Positions 1 to 8,922 of a stretch of 64,000 nt of DNA are shown here, in pieces. Source of the DNA: Pseudomonas serbica (lineage in GTDB: Bacteria > Pseudomonadota > Gammaproteobacteria > Pseudomonadales > Pseudomonadaceae); NCBI RefSeq assembly GCF_028823535.1, contig NZ_JAQIYM010000090.1:868001-932000 (forward strand), in the 5' to 3' direction. How positions within the stretch are numbered: position 1 is the stretch's first letter; every line of letters starts with the position of its first letter. The notes beneath the pieces are model-generated. The model was not told the origin of the DNA, ran no database searches, and saw nothing but the letters and a program-made list of their open reading frames with translations. The position numbers and the translations under genes were made by a program.

Positions 1-2
1 CT

Positions 3-1127
3 CCCTACACCGGCTTGCCAAAGGCCGAAGATAGCCTGCCCAACTACTTCAAAGCCGTCCTGGCGATTGCGCGACGTGAACAGTCAGTGCTGGCCAGTGA
101 ATCCATCGACGGAGAGATCTACCAACAGCGGTTGACCAGCCTCATCGATGACATGTTTGGTCATGTATTTTCGTTCGGATGGCTGTCGTCGAAAAATGAT
201 CACTTTGCTGGTTCAGCGCCCAACCTCAGGTTTGTGCGCCAGTTTCTGGCTGATTTGTTTTTACAGGGCGGGCCATTTCATGGCGGCGTGGCCAGCAAAA
301 TCCGATTTCGCCCCAATGAAATCCTCTGGGCGCCACTGGCCCACCTGATCTTGTCCAATCCTGAAGACACCCTGAACCTGAACGAAGCCATCTGGTTTCG
401 CTTGGCCAGAGGCTATTTGGGCTGCACCGAGGACATGGGTACGGTTGGCCAGCAACGCTTCGAGCGTGACTTGAATTTGCTGTGCAACCGCATAGGCTTC
501 GTTGAGCACCGTCCGTGGGTTCACGAAATCATGCAAAGTTTGCCTGGCCGAATGCATGGCTACGGCGAATTTAGCGAATTGTTGGAGTTGGGCGGGCTGG
601 CCGGCCTGTTGCGGTGGGGCATCGACCTGGATGCCACCCTAAGGAGTGCGATGGAGGACATGGCTCAGTGCAGACTCGAGTTCTCCGGCTATGGCCGTCT
701 GGTGGCAGGTGTCCTGAGTTTGGTCGAGCATTTGGAGAGGCAGGGAAGCATTGATGCGCCTATCGCTCAGCAACGCCGTGGAGTGCTTCTCCAAGCAGGC
801 TTGGAGGCATGGCGGACGGCTGACAAGCGGCAGGAAGACAACTGGCTGCCTTCTCTTAATCGTGTCTTTGGGTGCGTGAATGCCGATATGACGCTAGCAC
901 AGTGGTTGGCATACAAGCATTTTGCGAATACGCAACTCGAGCGCTCACTGGCCCTTAAAGCCCTGAGAGCAGCCAAACCTGAGTTGGTCGTTGAAGCAAT
1001 CTACGGTGCCGGCACTGCAGTTCAACAAGTGGGTCTGATTCGGGAAATTGGCGTGCAGCACGTGATACCTGAAAATGAGTGGTTGAGTCTGCTAGGATCA
1101 GCTTTCAGTACTGACCTTGGCCTATAG
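3..1127 (+). CDS. FxxDLGL-family protein, subgroup A (5' end uncertain)
   Basis: About 374 residues are visible. The frame is open to the left edge, so the true start is either a TTG at 15 or lies outside the window. I recognise no known domain. It shares with the other A members a central G-G-P-F-H-G-G segment (here F-L-Q-G-G-P-F-H-G-G), a later region with G-V-L-L-Q-A-G-L-E-A, and a C-terminal block E-N-E-W-L-x-x-L-G-x-x-F-S-T-D-L-G-L. Composition suggests an all-helical soluble protein; no signal peptide or membrane segment is visible. Closest relative in the window is 1514-2632, which has the same gene order and the same Q-A-G-L-E-A motif. Function is unknown. Confidence 0.85.
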   Translation, partial: PYTGLPKAEDSLPNYFKAVLAIARREQSVLASESIDGEIYQQRLTSLIDDMFGHVFSFGWLSSKNDHFAGSAPNLRFVRQFLADLFLQGGPFHGGVASKIRFRPNEILWAPLAHLILSNPEDTLNLNEAIWFRLARGYLGCTEDMGTVGQQRFERDLNLLCNRIGFVEHRPWVHEIMQSLPGRMHGYGEFSELLELGGLAGLLRWGIDLDATLRSAMEDMAQCRLEFSGYGRLVAGVLSLVEHLERQGSIDAPIAQQRRGVLLQAGLEAWRTADKRQEDNWLPSLNRVFGCVNADMTLAQWLAYKHFANTQLERSLALKALRAAKPELVVEAIYGAGTAVQQVGLIREIGVQHVIPENEWLSLLGSAFSTDLGL

Positions 1128-1146
1128 CCTTCATGGAGCATTAACG

Positions 1147-1455
1147 GTGAAAGTGTACTTGGATGATGAGCGCACCACGCCTGAAGGGTGGGTGAGGGTC
1201 TATTGGCCTGATGAGGCCATCCAGCTGCTTGAGGCTGGCGGTGTCGACGAGATCAGCCTCGATCACGACCTGGGTGACGATGATCGTGGTACCGGCTATG
1301 ACGTGGTGCTCTGGATCGAAGAGGCGGTGGCTCTGCGGGATTTCACGCCGCCACAAATGTCTGTGCACTCGGCCAACAGTTCCGCCCGGCTCAAGATGGA
1401 ATCGGGTATCCAGCAGATCCGGCGTTTGCACGAAGGGAAGCGGGCGGCACGTTGA
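1147..1455 (+). CDS. Cyclic-phosphate processing receiver-like (cREC) protein
   Basis: A 102-residue protein beginning at GTG 1147 (GGAG nine bases upstream). The sequence opens with V-Y-L-D-D-E-R-x-T-P, continues with an E-A-I-x-L-L helix, then I-S-L-D-H-D-L-G, T-G-Y-D-V and H-S-A-N-S. This fits the receiver-like fold of the cyclic-phosphate-processing REC family, in which the D-D-E and D-H-D acidic groups form the putative active site. Such stand-alone proteins are common in phages and plasmids, and their biochemistry is predicted rather than proven. It sits between two A family genes and may share their transcript. An upstream TTG at 1117 would add ten residues but overlaps the preceding stop region and is less likely. 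Confidence 0.8.
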   Translation: MKVYLDDERTTPEGWVRVYWPDEAIQLLEAGGVDEISLDHDLGDDDRGTGYDVVLWIEEAVALRDFTPPQMSVHSANSSARLKMESGIQQIRRLHEGKRAAR

Positions 1456-1513
1456 GCCTGGTGACGCTCCTGTCGGATACTGGAGTATCGAAGAGTATTG
1501 AGGCGTGAGTGTC

Positions 1514-2632
1514 ATGTCAGTTAACGATTTAGAGAACGCGCCTGATCGCTGGGTAGGCGTGAAGGCCTTCTATTCCGATCATCTCAGGAAGTCGCGAGAG
1601 CACCTGGCGGCGATTTCGAAGAGCAATCTGACAGCCGAACAGTTCGACACCTCTCTTACAGCAAAGGCTGTGACGGTAGTTAAGGATGCGCTGGCCGGTA
1701 AAGATGATGCAAAGACGCTCAGACCAGGGTTGCCCCTCGTACACAAACTGCTCAGCGACCTTTTTCTACCCGGTGGCCCTTTTCACGGGGTGCAAGTCGA
1801 CACATTCGGCTTCATGCCCAACAATTCCCTGTGGGCTCCTTTGCTCCAGTTGTACCTGGAGCATCCTGGCGAGCTGCAAGGCCTGCAGGAGCCCCTGTTT
1901 AATTACCTGGCCTGGCTTCATATTGAGAGCCGAGAGGGCGTCCCAGCTAAGGATCGGTTGAGTTTTGTAGAGGACATGAGCTACTTGGCTGGACAGCTCG
2001 GCCCGGTTCATTACTGGCCGCTGGTGGCTGACGTGATGAGAAATTTCGGTAAGTTCGTTAGGAACTACACGGTACTCGATACGCTTCATGACGCGGGCGG
2101 CCTTGATACCCTGCTGAAATGGGACGCGGACATCCTGACGGTATGCGACAGAGGCCTCATCGACCTACCAACCTGTATGGCGCGTCCCCCGATGTACGCC
2201 AAGCTCGTGAGGATCATGTTTCAATTGACCGACCACCTTGAGGAGCAAGGAATTCTCTCTATTGAGGAGGTTGGCCGTCGTCGTGGAGTCTTGCTCCAAG
2301 CCGGGTTGGAAGCCAGCGGTAGGCTGAAAAGTAAGAATGAAGACGAGTGGAGGCCGCTGCTTGACCGCGTGGTTGGGTACAAAAATCTGCCCCTCACGCC
2401 GCGTCAGCTTTTGAGCTTCGTGAAGATTTATGAGGGCCGGGCCGGGTACGACGAGGCATTGGCCGAGCTAAAGGCCTTCGGATCGAAGGAAGTCGTGAAG
2501 GCAATTAAGACCGATTATGTGTCCGTCGAGCGTTCCGAGCGTATTCGCACGCTGGGCGTAGCGGATGGGATCAATCAAAACAAGCTGCTGCGGCTGACGG
2601 GCGAGGCTTTTTCCAGAGATCTTGGTCTCTAA
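1514..2632 (+). CDS. FxxDLGL-family protein, subgroup A
   Basis: A 372-residue protein. ATG 1514 is preferred because G-A-G-G lies about ten bases upstream; GTG 1505 is too close to it. Shared family landmarks are L-F-L-P-G-G-P-F-H-G-V near residue 85, a D-A-G-G-L-D-T-L-L-K-W segment mid-protein, G-V-L-L-Q-A-G-L-E-A-S-G-R-L-K near residue 260, and the end L-T-G-E-A-F-S-R-D-L-G-L. No catalytic motif, signal peptide or membrane helix is visible. It is followed by a perfect hairpin at 2670-2698. Function is unknown. Confidence 0.88.
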   Translation: MSVNDLENAPDRWVGVKAFYSDHLRKSREHLAAISKSNLTAEQFDTSLTAKAVTVVKDALAGKDDAKTLRPGLPLVHKLLSDLFLPGGPFHGVQVDTFGFMPNNSLWAPLLQLYLEHPGELQGLQEPLFNYLAWLHIESREGVPAKDRLSFVEDMSYLAGQLGPVHYWPLVADVMRNFGKFVRNYTVLDTLHDAGGLDTLLKWDADILTVCDRGLIDLPTCMARPPMYAKLVRIMFQLTDHLEEQGILSIEEVGRRRGVLLQAGLEASGRLKSKNEDEWRPLLDRVVGYKNLPLTPRQLLSFVKIYEGRAGYDEALAELKAFGSKEVVKAIKTDYVSVERSERIRTLGVADGINQNKLLRLTGEAFSRDLGL

Positions 2633-2669
2633 AATCGCTCTAACGCGTAGGTGTGTGGTCGTTACCGGC

Positions 2670-2698
2670 ATGGCCGCTCAGCAGTGAGCGGCCATTTC
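2670..2698. terminator. Bidirectional terminator hairpin
   Basis: A perfect 11-bp stem (ATGGCCGCTCA / TGAGCGGCCAT) with a 4-nt loop lies between the convergent genes ending at 2632 (plus) and 2713 (minus). The T-run is short. Confidence 0.7.
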
Positions 2699-2712
2699 AT
2701 TGAGCATAGGGT

Positions 2713-3015
2713 TCAGTCATGCTCTTCGAGGAAGATACGCCACATGCCGTGGTAGCTATCTTCTTTCCAGCTACCTTCGAGCATGCGCCCATCAGAAATG
2801 TGAAGGGTTCCCGTTGCTTGAAATCCTTTCCCAGTGATCAGGTAGTGACCTTTTCCATCGGCCACACCGACGTACTCCACTAGTTTGCCGTCCTGCATGT
2901 ACTTGACTACCAGGGCTTCACCCGAGATTTCCACAATGCAATCTTCTTGAAGCCTTGTTTTGTCTTTTGGGTCTGGGTAGAACGAATCCATCTTGGATTT
3001 GCTATAGCGTTTCAT
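2713..3015 (-). CDS. Small beta-rich protein of unknown function
   Basis: A 100-residue protein starting at ATG 3015 (M-K-R-Y-S-K-S-K-M-D). An open frame extends 55 codons further upstream, but that part is rich in P, W and R and does not look coding. The sequence alternates short strands and turns (E-I-S-G-E-A-L-V-V-K-Y, Y-V-G-V-A-D-G-K-G-H-Y, G-T-L-H-I-S-D-G-R-M-L-E-G-S-W), resembling a small antiparallel beta protein. No signal peptide or metal ligands. It is transcribed towards the 2670-2698 hairpin. Ribosome-binding site is weak, so the exact start is uncertain. Confidence 0.6.
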   Translation of the reverse strand: MKRYSKSKMDSFYPDPKDKTRLQEDCIVEISGEALVVKYMQDGKLVEYVGVADGKGHYLITGKGFQATGTLHISDGRMLEGSWKEDSYHGMWRIFLEEHD

Positions 3016-3222
3016 AGTAACGGCAACCTTGTGTTTAGGGTTCGCAAAACGCTCGTCACACGGCCACAGTGGGCGGTTACGAGGGGGACATTGTTGCGCA
3101 TCGGCAGGGCGGCGACTACCCAAAAACCATCTAAATTTCAAAACGTGAAGATGCAATGCTGCGCCTGCCCATGAGATCATGACTTAATGTGATTCAAACC
3201 AAAGATTTTAGGGACGGTCAAC

Positions 3223-4386
3223 ATGAGCAGCGAATGGCACTCGGCGTATAAAGACGCTTTTGGCGCACATTACTGGGCCGATCAAGATATTCCTACTCAG
3301 GACGGCTTCCATGAAGTCGTGCTTGACGCTGCAAATCGAATAAGCAATTCGATTAAGGAGCAGCCAAATTCAAACGAAGAAGCTCGACTGGAAAAACTGA
3401 CAGAAGTTACACAAGAACTGTTAAAGCAGTTGACCGGAACACTGCATGGAGAACTCAATAAGTTCCATGAAGTTGAGAGTTTGGTAAAAGATCTGACATT
3501 ATTGCGTAAGATTTTTTCTGAAGGCGGGCCATTCTCTGGCGTTCCTATTCTGATGCCGCCTGATTACCAGCCGTTCATTTTCCGAATCACACCTATTATT
3601 CACTTGTTGATTAAGGAGCCTGAAACGTTTGTTATATCGGGTTCTGGTGGCCTACCGCAGTTCCTGGCTGACCTCGAGCTTCTGCGTCCAGGTGAAATCG
3701 AAAAAGTCGGCAAGCTCCTTGGTGTGATCCAAGGGGTTGAACCGACCCTGAGCTTTGATGAGTTGATGGCGGATGTCCGATCCAACATACACGACCTCAT
3801 TAGCAGTAATTCACGATTGGCGTCCGTTCAACGTCGCGGCGGTATTGAATACTTGCTGAAACACGATGCCGACGTGTCAGAGATCATTAAGAAATGCGAT
3901 CACTCAATAGGTAATCATCTTTACATTGGAGAATCTATCGAACCGTTTACTCAGATTCACAGACTTACGGTTGACTGCTTGAACCATCTTGAAATAAAGA
4001 GTTTGATTACGCCCAGAAAAGCTGAAGCAATCCGGCAGCAACTACTATCAACAACTTTAACCAATGCAGCTCTCGCGACCGATAGACACGACTTTGATTG
4101 GGCCCCGATGATTAAGGCGGCTTACACCGAGGGTGCCGAAAAGAATCTGGAAGGCATCCTGTTTCTCACCTACATCCAATACACCCCGGCCAATGAACTG
4201 AATATGGCGATCATCAAAGAAAAAGTGGCTGACAAGGCGAATTATCTCAAGAGCGAACTCGAGGAGTTTTGCGATAAACGTGTTCGCAATGAGCTGGTTG
4301 GGAAGCTTGGCATCGAGCATTTGTACACCAGCAATGAACTGCTGATCATGCGGGGTGACCAATTCGCCGGAGATCTGGGTTTGTAG
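3223..4386 (+). CDS. FxxDLGL-family protein, subgroup A
   Basis: A 387-residue protein with ATG 3223 after a GGGACGG-type Shine-Dalgarno. It carries the family core F-S-E-G-G-P-F-S-G-V near residue 105, a L-I-K-E-P-E-T-F segment also found in the 7782 and 8923 proteins, R-R-G-G-I-E-Y-L-L-K-H-D-A-D mid-protein, and the end Y-T-S-N-E-L-L-I-M-R-G-D-Q-F-A-G-D-L-G-L. Base composition is more AT-rich than its neighbours in the first 600 bases, hinting at a different history. It stands alone with its own leader. Function unknown. Confidence 0.87.
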   Translation: MSSEWHSAYKDAFGAHYWADQDIPTQDGFHEVVLDAANRISNSIKEQPNSNEEARLEKLTEVTQELLKQLTGTLHGELNKFHEVESLVKDLTLLRKIFSEGGPFSGVPILMPPDYQPFIFRITPIIHLLIKEPETFVISGSGGLPQFLADLELLRPGEIEKVGKLLGVIQGVEPTLSFDELMADVRSNIHDLISSNSRLASVQRRGGIEYLLKHDADVSEIIKKCDHSIGNHLYIGESIEPFTQIHRLTVDCLNHLEIKSLITPRKAEAIRQQLLSTTLTNAALATDRHDFDWAPMIKAAYTEGAEKNLEGILFLTYIQYTPANELNMAIIKEKVADKANYLKSELEEFCDKRVRNELVGKLGIEHLYTSNELLIMRGDQFAGDLGL

Positions 4387-4409
4387 GCAAAGCCTGGCGA
4401 GCTAAGAGG

Positions 4410-4440
4410 GCGGGGCCCCTGATCTGCTCAGGAGCCCGCC
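4410..4440. terminator. GC-rich hairpin between convergent genes
   Basis: An imperfect stem GGGGC-CCTGA / TCAGG-GCCC with a five-base loop lies between the ends of the plus gene 3223-4386 and the minus gene 4446-4946. It has no T-run, so terminator strength is uncertain. Confidence 0.45.
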
Positions 4441-4445
4441 AGCCA

Positions 4446-4946
4446 TTACTTCACGGGCACCAGCTGCGCCCGAGCTTCTGGCGACAGCGAGTCAATCATC
4501 ACCACCGGGAGGTCTTTCGAGGTTGGTGGCTGAGCGATGGGCGAGCCCATGTCCGCCGACACACCTTCAGGAAGCTTGTACATTGCGCCGGTCAGTGGAT
4601 CCACGACCAACATGCCGATCACGCCGCCGAACAGAAGATTGCCCCAGTACCAGCCGCTGAGGCTCGAATTCAGGGTCACAACCTTGTCCGGGTAGCCCTC
4701 TTTCTTGAAGCGCAGGTTGTAGGTTTCACCTTTGAAGTAACCATGCCCAGATTTCAGGGTGATCGTACTTGGCGTGTTGCCCGAATGAACAACTTTTCCT
4801 TCCTTGTCGGTGATCTCGAAGGAGGCGCCGGTCGGGGCGCTGGATACCTGTACTGGGTATTTGCTGTCGCCGACAATGCTGGCGCAGCCAGAGGTCAGGA
4901 TCGCTGCCATAGCGATAGCGGCGCCAAGCGTTTTACGAATGAACAT
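4446..4946 (-). CDS. Lipoprotein with PEGA-like beta domain
   Basis: A 166-residue protein starting at ATG 4946 (AAGGA eight bases upstream; ATG 4952 is too close). A lipoprotein signal is visible: basic M-F-I-R-K, hydrophobic stretch, then lipobox L-T-S-G-C at about residue 18-22, predicting an N-terminally lipidated envelope protein. The mature part begins with V-Q-V-S-S-A-P-T-G-A-S-F-E-I, typical of PEGA-type repeats, followed by a short hydrophobic stretch (W-G-N-L-L-F-G-G-V-I-G-M-L-V) that could touch the membrane. It is related to envelope lipoproteins common in Pseudomonas; the exact role is unknown. Monocistronic. Confidence 0.75.
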   Translation of the reverse strand: MFIRKTLGAAIAMAAILTSGCASIVGDSKYPVQVSSAPTGASFEITDKEGKVVHSGNTPSTITLKSGHGYFKGETYNLRFKKEGYPDKVVTLNSSLSGWYWGNLLFGGVIGMLVVDPLTGAMYKLPEGVSADMGSPIAQPPTSKDLPVVMIDSLSPEARAQLVPVK

Positions 4947-5125
4947 GAACATATTCCTTTGTTGTAGGGCACTGCCGATGGGGCAGCTTTGCATGGGTCA
5001 ATCTTCATCAGCGTATATGAAGTCCATAACGGAGCAAAAGCACGTGACGATAAACAAATACTGTATATTGCCAAACAGATGGCATGTCAAATTAGTGGCC
5101 CCTTTCATCGACAATGGCGCAGGAA

Positions 5126-5431
5126 ATGAAGACACCTTTGAAATTCTTGGTAGCTGCGTTGGCCATGGCCACGGTTGCTACCGCTAATGCTTACCAAGTG
5201 GAAGATCAGCCGGAGAAAGGCTATTACCTGGTTTAGGTTAAGACGACAGCGCCACTCAGAGTGGCCGATAACTTTTGGGGCAACGAACTCGTGACCCCTC
5301 AACAGGTTCTTGATCGAAAATGTCCAGGCGCGAAGGTCTCTGAGATTAACGTCGCCACCTGGGAAAGATGTCACTGTGCGCAAATCGTCTTCGTCATGCC
5401 GCCCAATGGGTGCAAAGATGCCGGCGAATAA
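5126..5431 (+). pseudogene. Secreted small protein gene broken by an in-frame TAG
   Basis: From ATG 5126 the frame encodes a clear signal peptide (K-T-P-L-K-F-L-V-A-A-L-A-M-A-T-V-A-T-A-N-A) and about 15 mature residues, then hits TAG at 5234-5236. The same frame stays open afterwards for 64 codons to TAA 5429, encoding a coding-like sequence with W, Y and four cysteines (K-C-P-G, E-R-C-H-C-A, N-G-C-K-D). This is the pattern of a roughly 101-codon secreted cysteine-containing protein with a single nonsense mutation. Readthrough or a sequencing error are alternatives. The only nearby SD (AGGA) is too close to ATG 5126, and ATG 5114 is in frame upstream. Confidence 0.55.
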
Positions 5432-5507
5432 GCGTTGGCTGTACCGTGCGGGCAGTGGGCAAGAATGCCGGAGGCAGGTCGGTTGACCTGCCTGTCCGGT
5501 GGTGACG

Positions 5508-7562
5508 TTAGGCGTGCAGTGCAGCCCAGGCTTGTGAGGCTGCCATCGTCTTCGCATCCTTCTTGGTCGAAGCCCTGGCGCTGTGGGCAAATGCCCGACC
5601 GTTGACCTTGAAGGCCATCAGGCACTCAAAGATCGGTGGCGTCTCGCTGTGGCTGACGAAGTTGTAGTCCGGCATGGGCAGCGCCAGCTTCTGCATGAAC
5701 TCCTGCACGGCGCCGACCGGGTTGGTTGTGGCCACGGTCGGAATGCTTTTCTTGGCCATGCTGACGGCCATGGTCAACTGTTCCAGGAGCAGGTGGGAGG
5801 CTTTTGCTTCGGCAGCCTTACGGGTGTCGCAGGGGCCGCTGCTCACTTTCATGGCCCTGCCATCAAATGCCATGCTGGCGCTGCACACGAAGGTTGGTTT
5901 GTGCGCTGGGCCCATGGTGGACACGGCAAAGGTCGGTGTTTTCAGGCGATGCTTAGTGCAGAACTCCAGCAGGGCACCCTTACTGTTCACGGGCACCGAA
6001 GTCAGTGTTTGAGCCGCTTGTGTGGCTGGCGTTGGGTCAGTGTCGACCTCAGTGGCAACCTCGGTGTGGCCGCCGTGGGGAAGGTTACAGGCCTTGGCGA
6101 TCAGGATGGCGGTCGCGATCTGCTCCGCTTCCTTTTTGCGAGCCCCTTTGCCCTGGCTGGTGATGCGCTGATTGTTGGCCATCACCAACGACGCCTTGGC
6201 CCGAAAGCGGCCATTCACGGTGGTGCATTCGACGCTGTACTCACTGAACAGGTTAAGACTCGTGCCAAACAGGACGAGGTGCATGGCTTTGGTGGTGTAT
6301 TTGAACAGCCACTCTGACATCGCCTGGGCGAGGTTGTCCGGGATCAGGGCCCTGTCTGTCTCCATGAACAGGCGGTCAATGACCCCGTCAGCGATGGCGC
6401 CGGTCTTGAGTCGACGGCAAATCTCGCCAGCCAGCGCGTCTCCAAAGAGATTGGACAAGCGAACGTTCCGCACGGCCATGCCCAACATGCTGTCGTCCAT
6501 CTGCCGCAGCTTGCCGGCCTGCTCCATGACTTCAGCTTTGCGGGCAGCGGTTTCTTTGAACGACTCGCGGCGGGCTTCATGGCGCTCACGCAGGGTGTCG
6601 TTAATTTGGCTGGTGATGGCCCACAGCTCGTCCTGGGTGTACACGAAGTCGGTGCCGCTCAAGTGAGCCTTGAGCTGGCGCAGGTTGATCAGGTCAGGGT
6701 AGCGGCGTAGCGGCGAGGTGCCGTGGGTGTAGACCGGCAGGCTCAGCCCGTAGTGCCCTGCGGCAACCGGTTCGTACTTCGCTCGGCCCAGGAGGGTGTG
6801 CAGGCGGTCGCTGGCCACGGCCTTGTCTGCGTTGTTCGCAAACAGCAGGCTTTCGATGCTGGCCATCAATTCGCCGACTGGCGGTGCCGCCAGGGTGGCC
6901 TCGTGGTTGCGATACACCGCAGGAATGTTGTGTTTGACCAGGTAATCACCGAACAGGCGGTTACACAGGATCATCATTTCCTGCACCAGCACGTTGCCGA
7001 CCGTGTCTTCCCGCGAGGTCAATTGTTGCAGATTGCCTTCCTCGTCAGTCATGAGGAACTGCTTGAGATCGTACAGGGCCAGTGCGCCGCGTTTGCGCCG
7101 GGTGGCCATCAGTGCCTGGGCCATGCGTACCGCGCAGGCAATCTGCTCGTGCAGCGGGTGTTCAGCGTCAGCGGCGATGCCTGGGATGTCTTCGTAGTGC
7201 AGTCGGTGCGCAACAGTGATGGTTTGCAAGGACGGGGTGAAGTCCAGCACCTGCAGCTCGCTGTCCAGGCGCATGGTGAACACGAAGGCGCTACGCGGCT
7301 TGCCGGCAGTCAGGCTGCACTTCTTTTCGCTGATGACGCTGGGCAGCATGCTGTCCCTGGCGTGATCGCGAACGTAGACAGTTGCGGCTTTCTCGCGAGC
7401 CTTGAGGTCGATAGGGGAGTTGGGTAAGACCAGGTCGGTCGGATCGGCAATGGCCACCACGACCTCGAAACCGTCATCGGTCTGTGAGATCTTGATGGCG
7501 TCATCCACGTCCTTCGTGGACGAAGAGTCGATGGTCACAAACACGGCTGTATCTTTCCCCAT
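5508..7562 (-). CDS. RNB-domain exoribonuclease with C-terminal dsRNA-binding domains
   Basis: A 684-residue protein. It starts directly at the catalytic RNB domain: residues 10-22 read T-I-D-S-S-S-T-K-D-V-D-D-A, the acidic cluster that binds Mg2+ in RNase II/R, and near residue 279 T-H-G-T-S-P-L-R-R-Y-P-D-L matches the RNase R substrate-channel motif. The usual N-terminal cold-shock domains and C-terminal S1 domain are absent. Instead there are two dsRBD-like modules (about 529-600 and 613-684, each starting G-A-x-x-E-F and ending in an alanine-rich helix with K-A-A-E-A-K-A or K-K-D-A-K-T-M-A) and a degenerate third at about 432-490 (G-A-R-K-K-E-A-E-Q-I-A). The activity is presumably 3'-5' RNA decay, perhaps aimed at structured RNA. 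A TATAGT box on the minus strand (7614-7619) may be its -10. Confidence 0.85.
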   Translation of the reverse strand: MGKDTAVFVTIDSSSTKDVDDAIKISQTDDGFEVVVAIADPTDLVLPNSPIDLKAREKAATVYVRDHARDSMLPSVISEKKCSLTAGKPRSAFVFTMRLDSELQVLDFTPSLQTITVAHRLHYEDIPGIAADAEHPLHEQIACAVRMAQALMATRRKRGALALYDLKQFLMTDEEGNLQQLTSREDTVGNVLVQEMMILCNRLFGDYLVKHNIPAVYRNHEATLAAPPVGELMASIESLLFANNADKAVASDRLHTLLGRAKYEPVAAGHYGLSLPVYTHGTSPLRRYPDLINLRQLKAHLSGTDFVYTQDELWAITSQINDTLRERHEARRESFKETAARKAEVMEQAGKLRQMDDSMLGMAVRNVRLSNLFGDALAGEICRRLKTGAIADGVIDRLFMETDRALIPDNLAQAMSEWLFKYTTKAMHLVLFGTSLNLFSEYSVECTTVNGRFRAKASLVMANNQRITSQGKGARKKEAEQIATAILIAKACNLPHGGHTEVATEVDTDPTPATQAAQTLTSVPVNSKGALLEFCTKHRLKTPTFAVSTMGPAHKPTFVCSASMAFDGRAMKVSSGPCDTRKAAEAKASHLLLEQLTMAVSMAKKSIPTVATTNPVGAVQEFMQKLALPMPDYNFVSHSETPPIFECLMAFKVNGRAFAHSARASTKKDAKTMAASQAWAALHA

Positions 7563-7781
7563 AATCGAATTAACTCCATTTCATTTCTGTGTGGTGCGAA
7601 TTTTGTTGTGCAAACTATACCATTAAATTGACACCATGTAGCTACAAAAATCGACGCTCTTTACGCCGTATGTGCGCCGCCGACATACTGGAACAATAAG
7701 CTGGCGCTGTTGACGGGCTTCATTCACCACTGGGTGATGAGCGTGTCTGGCCTGGCGATCAGATACGTTGGAGTTTCACCT

Positions 7782-8921
7782 ATGCGGCGCAATTACACTG
7801 ATGAGCGGTTCCAGGAATCGTATAACGTGATGACGCCCGTTTTATCGACGGATGCGTACTACAAGCGATTGCTGGATATCGCCACTGAGGGCAAGGAAAA
7901 GCTCTTCGCCAGTGAGCCTGAGGGCGAGACAAGAACGGAACTGCACACGAAGGCTTTCAAGAACCTCTTTGGGCAGTACCTGGACGACAACCATACCGAA
8001 ATTCAACAGGGCGAACCCGCCACCATCGTCAAGGGCCTTCAGTTCTTGCGCCGGCTGTTGTCGCCAGGTGGGCCTTACGCAGATCTGCCGCTCACGGGCG
8101 GTTACAGCTGTCTCGATTTTGATGAAATCCCCAGATATGCGCAGCTTGCTCACTTGGTCATCAAGGAGCCGGCAACCTTTGGGCATCTACGCGAAACTGT
8201 GTTCAAAGACCTGATTCACCATCAGTTGCAGTACCCAGGGCGCTTCCAATCCATGGTCAAGGCGATGGATAAGCTGAGCCAAATTGAGCCGACATTGTCG
8301 ATCCATGAAGCGATTGCCGACATGGAAACCAACATTCACGACAATTTCCGCTCGTACGTGACGATGGCGGCCTTTCAAGAGAAGGGCGGTCTGGCTCGCC
8401 TGCTGGAGCGTGGTGCGGACATACCAAAAACCCTGCAGGCATGCTTGGAGATCGTGGAAGGGACGGAGGCGAACAACAAATCGTTCGCCAGCATGTTCCG
8501 CCTGACCTTGGATTGCATCCAACACCTGGAAGCGAAAGAGGGCATCTCCCTAGAGGACGCCCGTGCCAGCCGCAGTCAGCTGCTCCGAAACGCCCTGGAG
8601 GTGTCCGGGCGCCAAAAGAACAAAGACGCAAAGGTTTGGTCACCGATCATCCGCGAGCTGGCCGGCGCGGTCGACAGCTCGCTGCAACCCCGGCATCTAC
8701 TCAGCTACCTGCACTACCTGACACTGGATGAGATCGATCCGAGCGCCCTCAAGCTCATCGCTGAAGTCGATCCGAAGTTGTTCAAGAAGTCCCTGAAGCG
8801 TGATTACCTGGAGCCTGTTCGCTTCGGGGTGATCCATAAGGCTGGATTCAAGCACCTTTTCTCCGAAAACGAACTGTTGGTCATGTGCGGGCACCAGTTC
8901 GCAGCTGACCTGGGGCTTTGA
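7782..8921 (+). CDS. FxxDLGL-family protein, subgroup A, first of a four-gene array
   Basis: A 379-residue protein if ATG 7782 is used (GGAG eight bases upstream). ATG 7830 would align better with the next paralogue's N-terminus and is the main alternative. Family landmarks: L-S-P-G-G-P-Y-A-D-L near residue 105, L-V-I-K-E-P-A-T-F-G-H-L-R, M-A-A-F-Q-E-K-G-G-L, E-I-V-E-G-T-x-A-N-N-K-S-F, N-A-L-E-V-S-G-R-Q-K, and the end F-S-E-N-E-L-L-V-M-C-G-H-Q-F-A-A-D-L-G-L. It is the closest paralogue of 8923-10002, so this is a recent tandem duplication. Its stop is separated by one base from the next start, implying translational coupling. Function unknown. Confidence 0.88.
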   Translation: MRRNYTDERFQESYNVMTPVLSTDAYYKRLLDIATEGKEKLFASEPEGETRTELHTKAFKNLFGQYLDDNHTEIQQGEPATIVKGLQFLRRLLSPGGPYADLPLTGGYSCLDFDEIPRYAQLAHLVIKEPATFGHLRETVFKDLIHHQLQYPGRFQSMVKAMDKLSQIEPTLSIHEAIADMETNIHDNFRSYVTMAAFQEKGGLARLLERGADIPKTLQACLEIVEGTEANNKSFASMFRLTLDCIQHLEAKEGISLEDARASRSQLLRNALEVSGRQKNKDAKVWSPIIRELAGAVDSSLQPRHLLSYLHYLTLDEIDPSALKLIAEVDPKLFKKSLKRDYLEPVRFGVIHKAGFKHLFSENELLVMCGHQFAADLGL

Positions 8922-8922
8922 G

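Noticed and set aside
5583..6317. 244-codon plus-strand frame opposite the RNB exoribonuclease gene
   Set aside because: Antisense to a protein with clear RNB motifs; rich in H, G and R with no start signal, typical of a shadow frame in GC-rich DNA.
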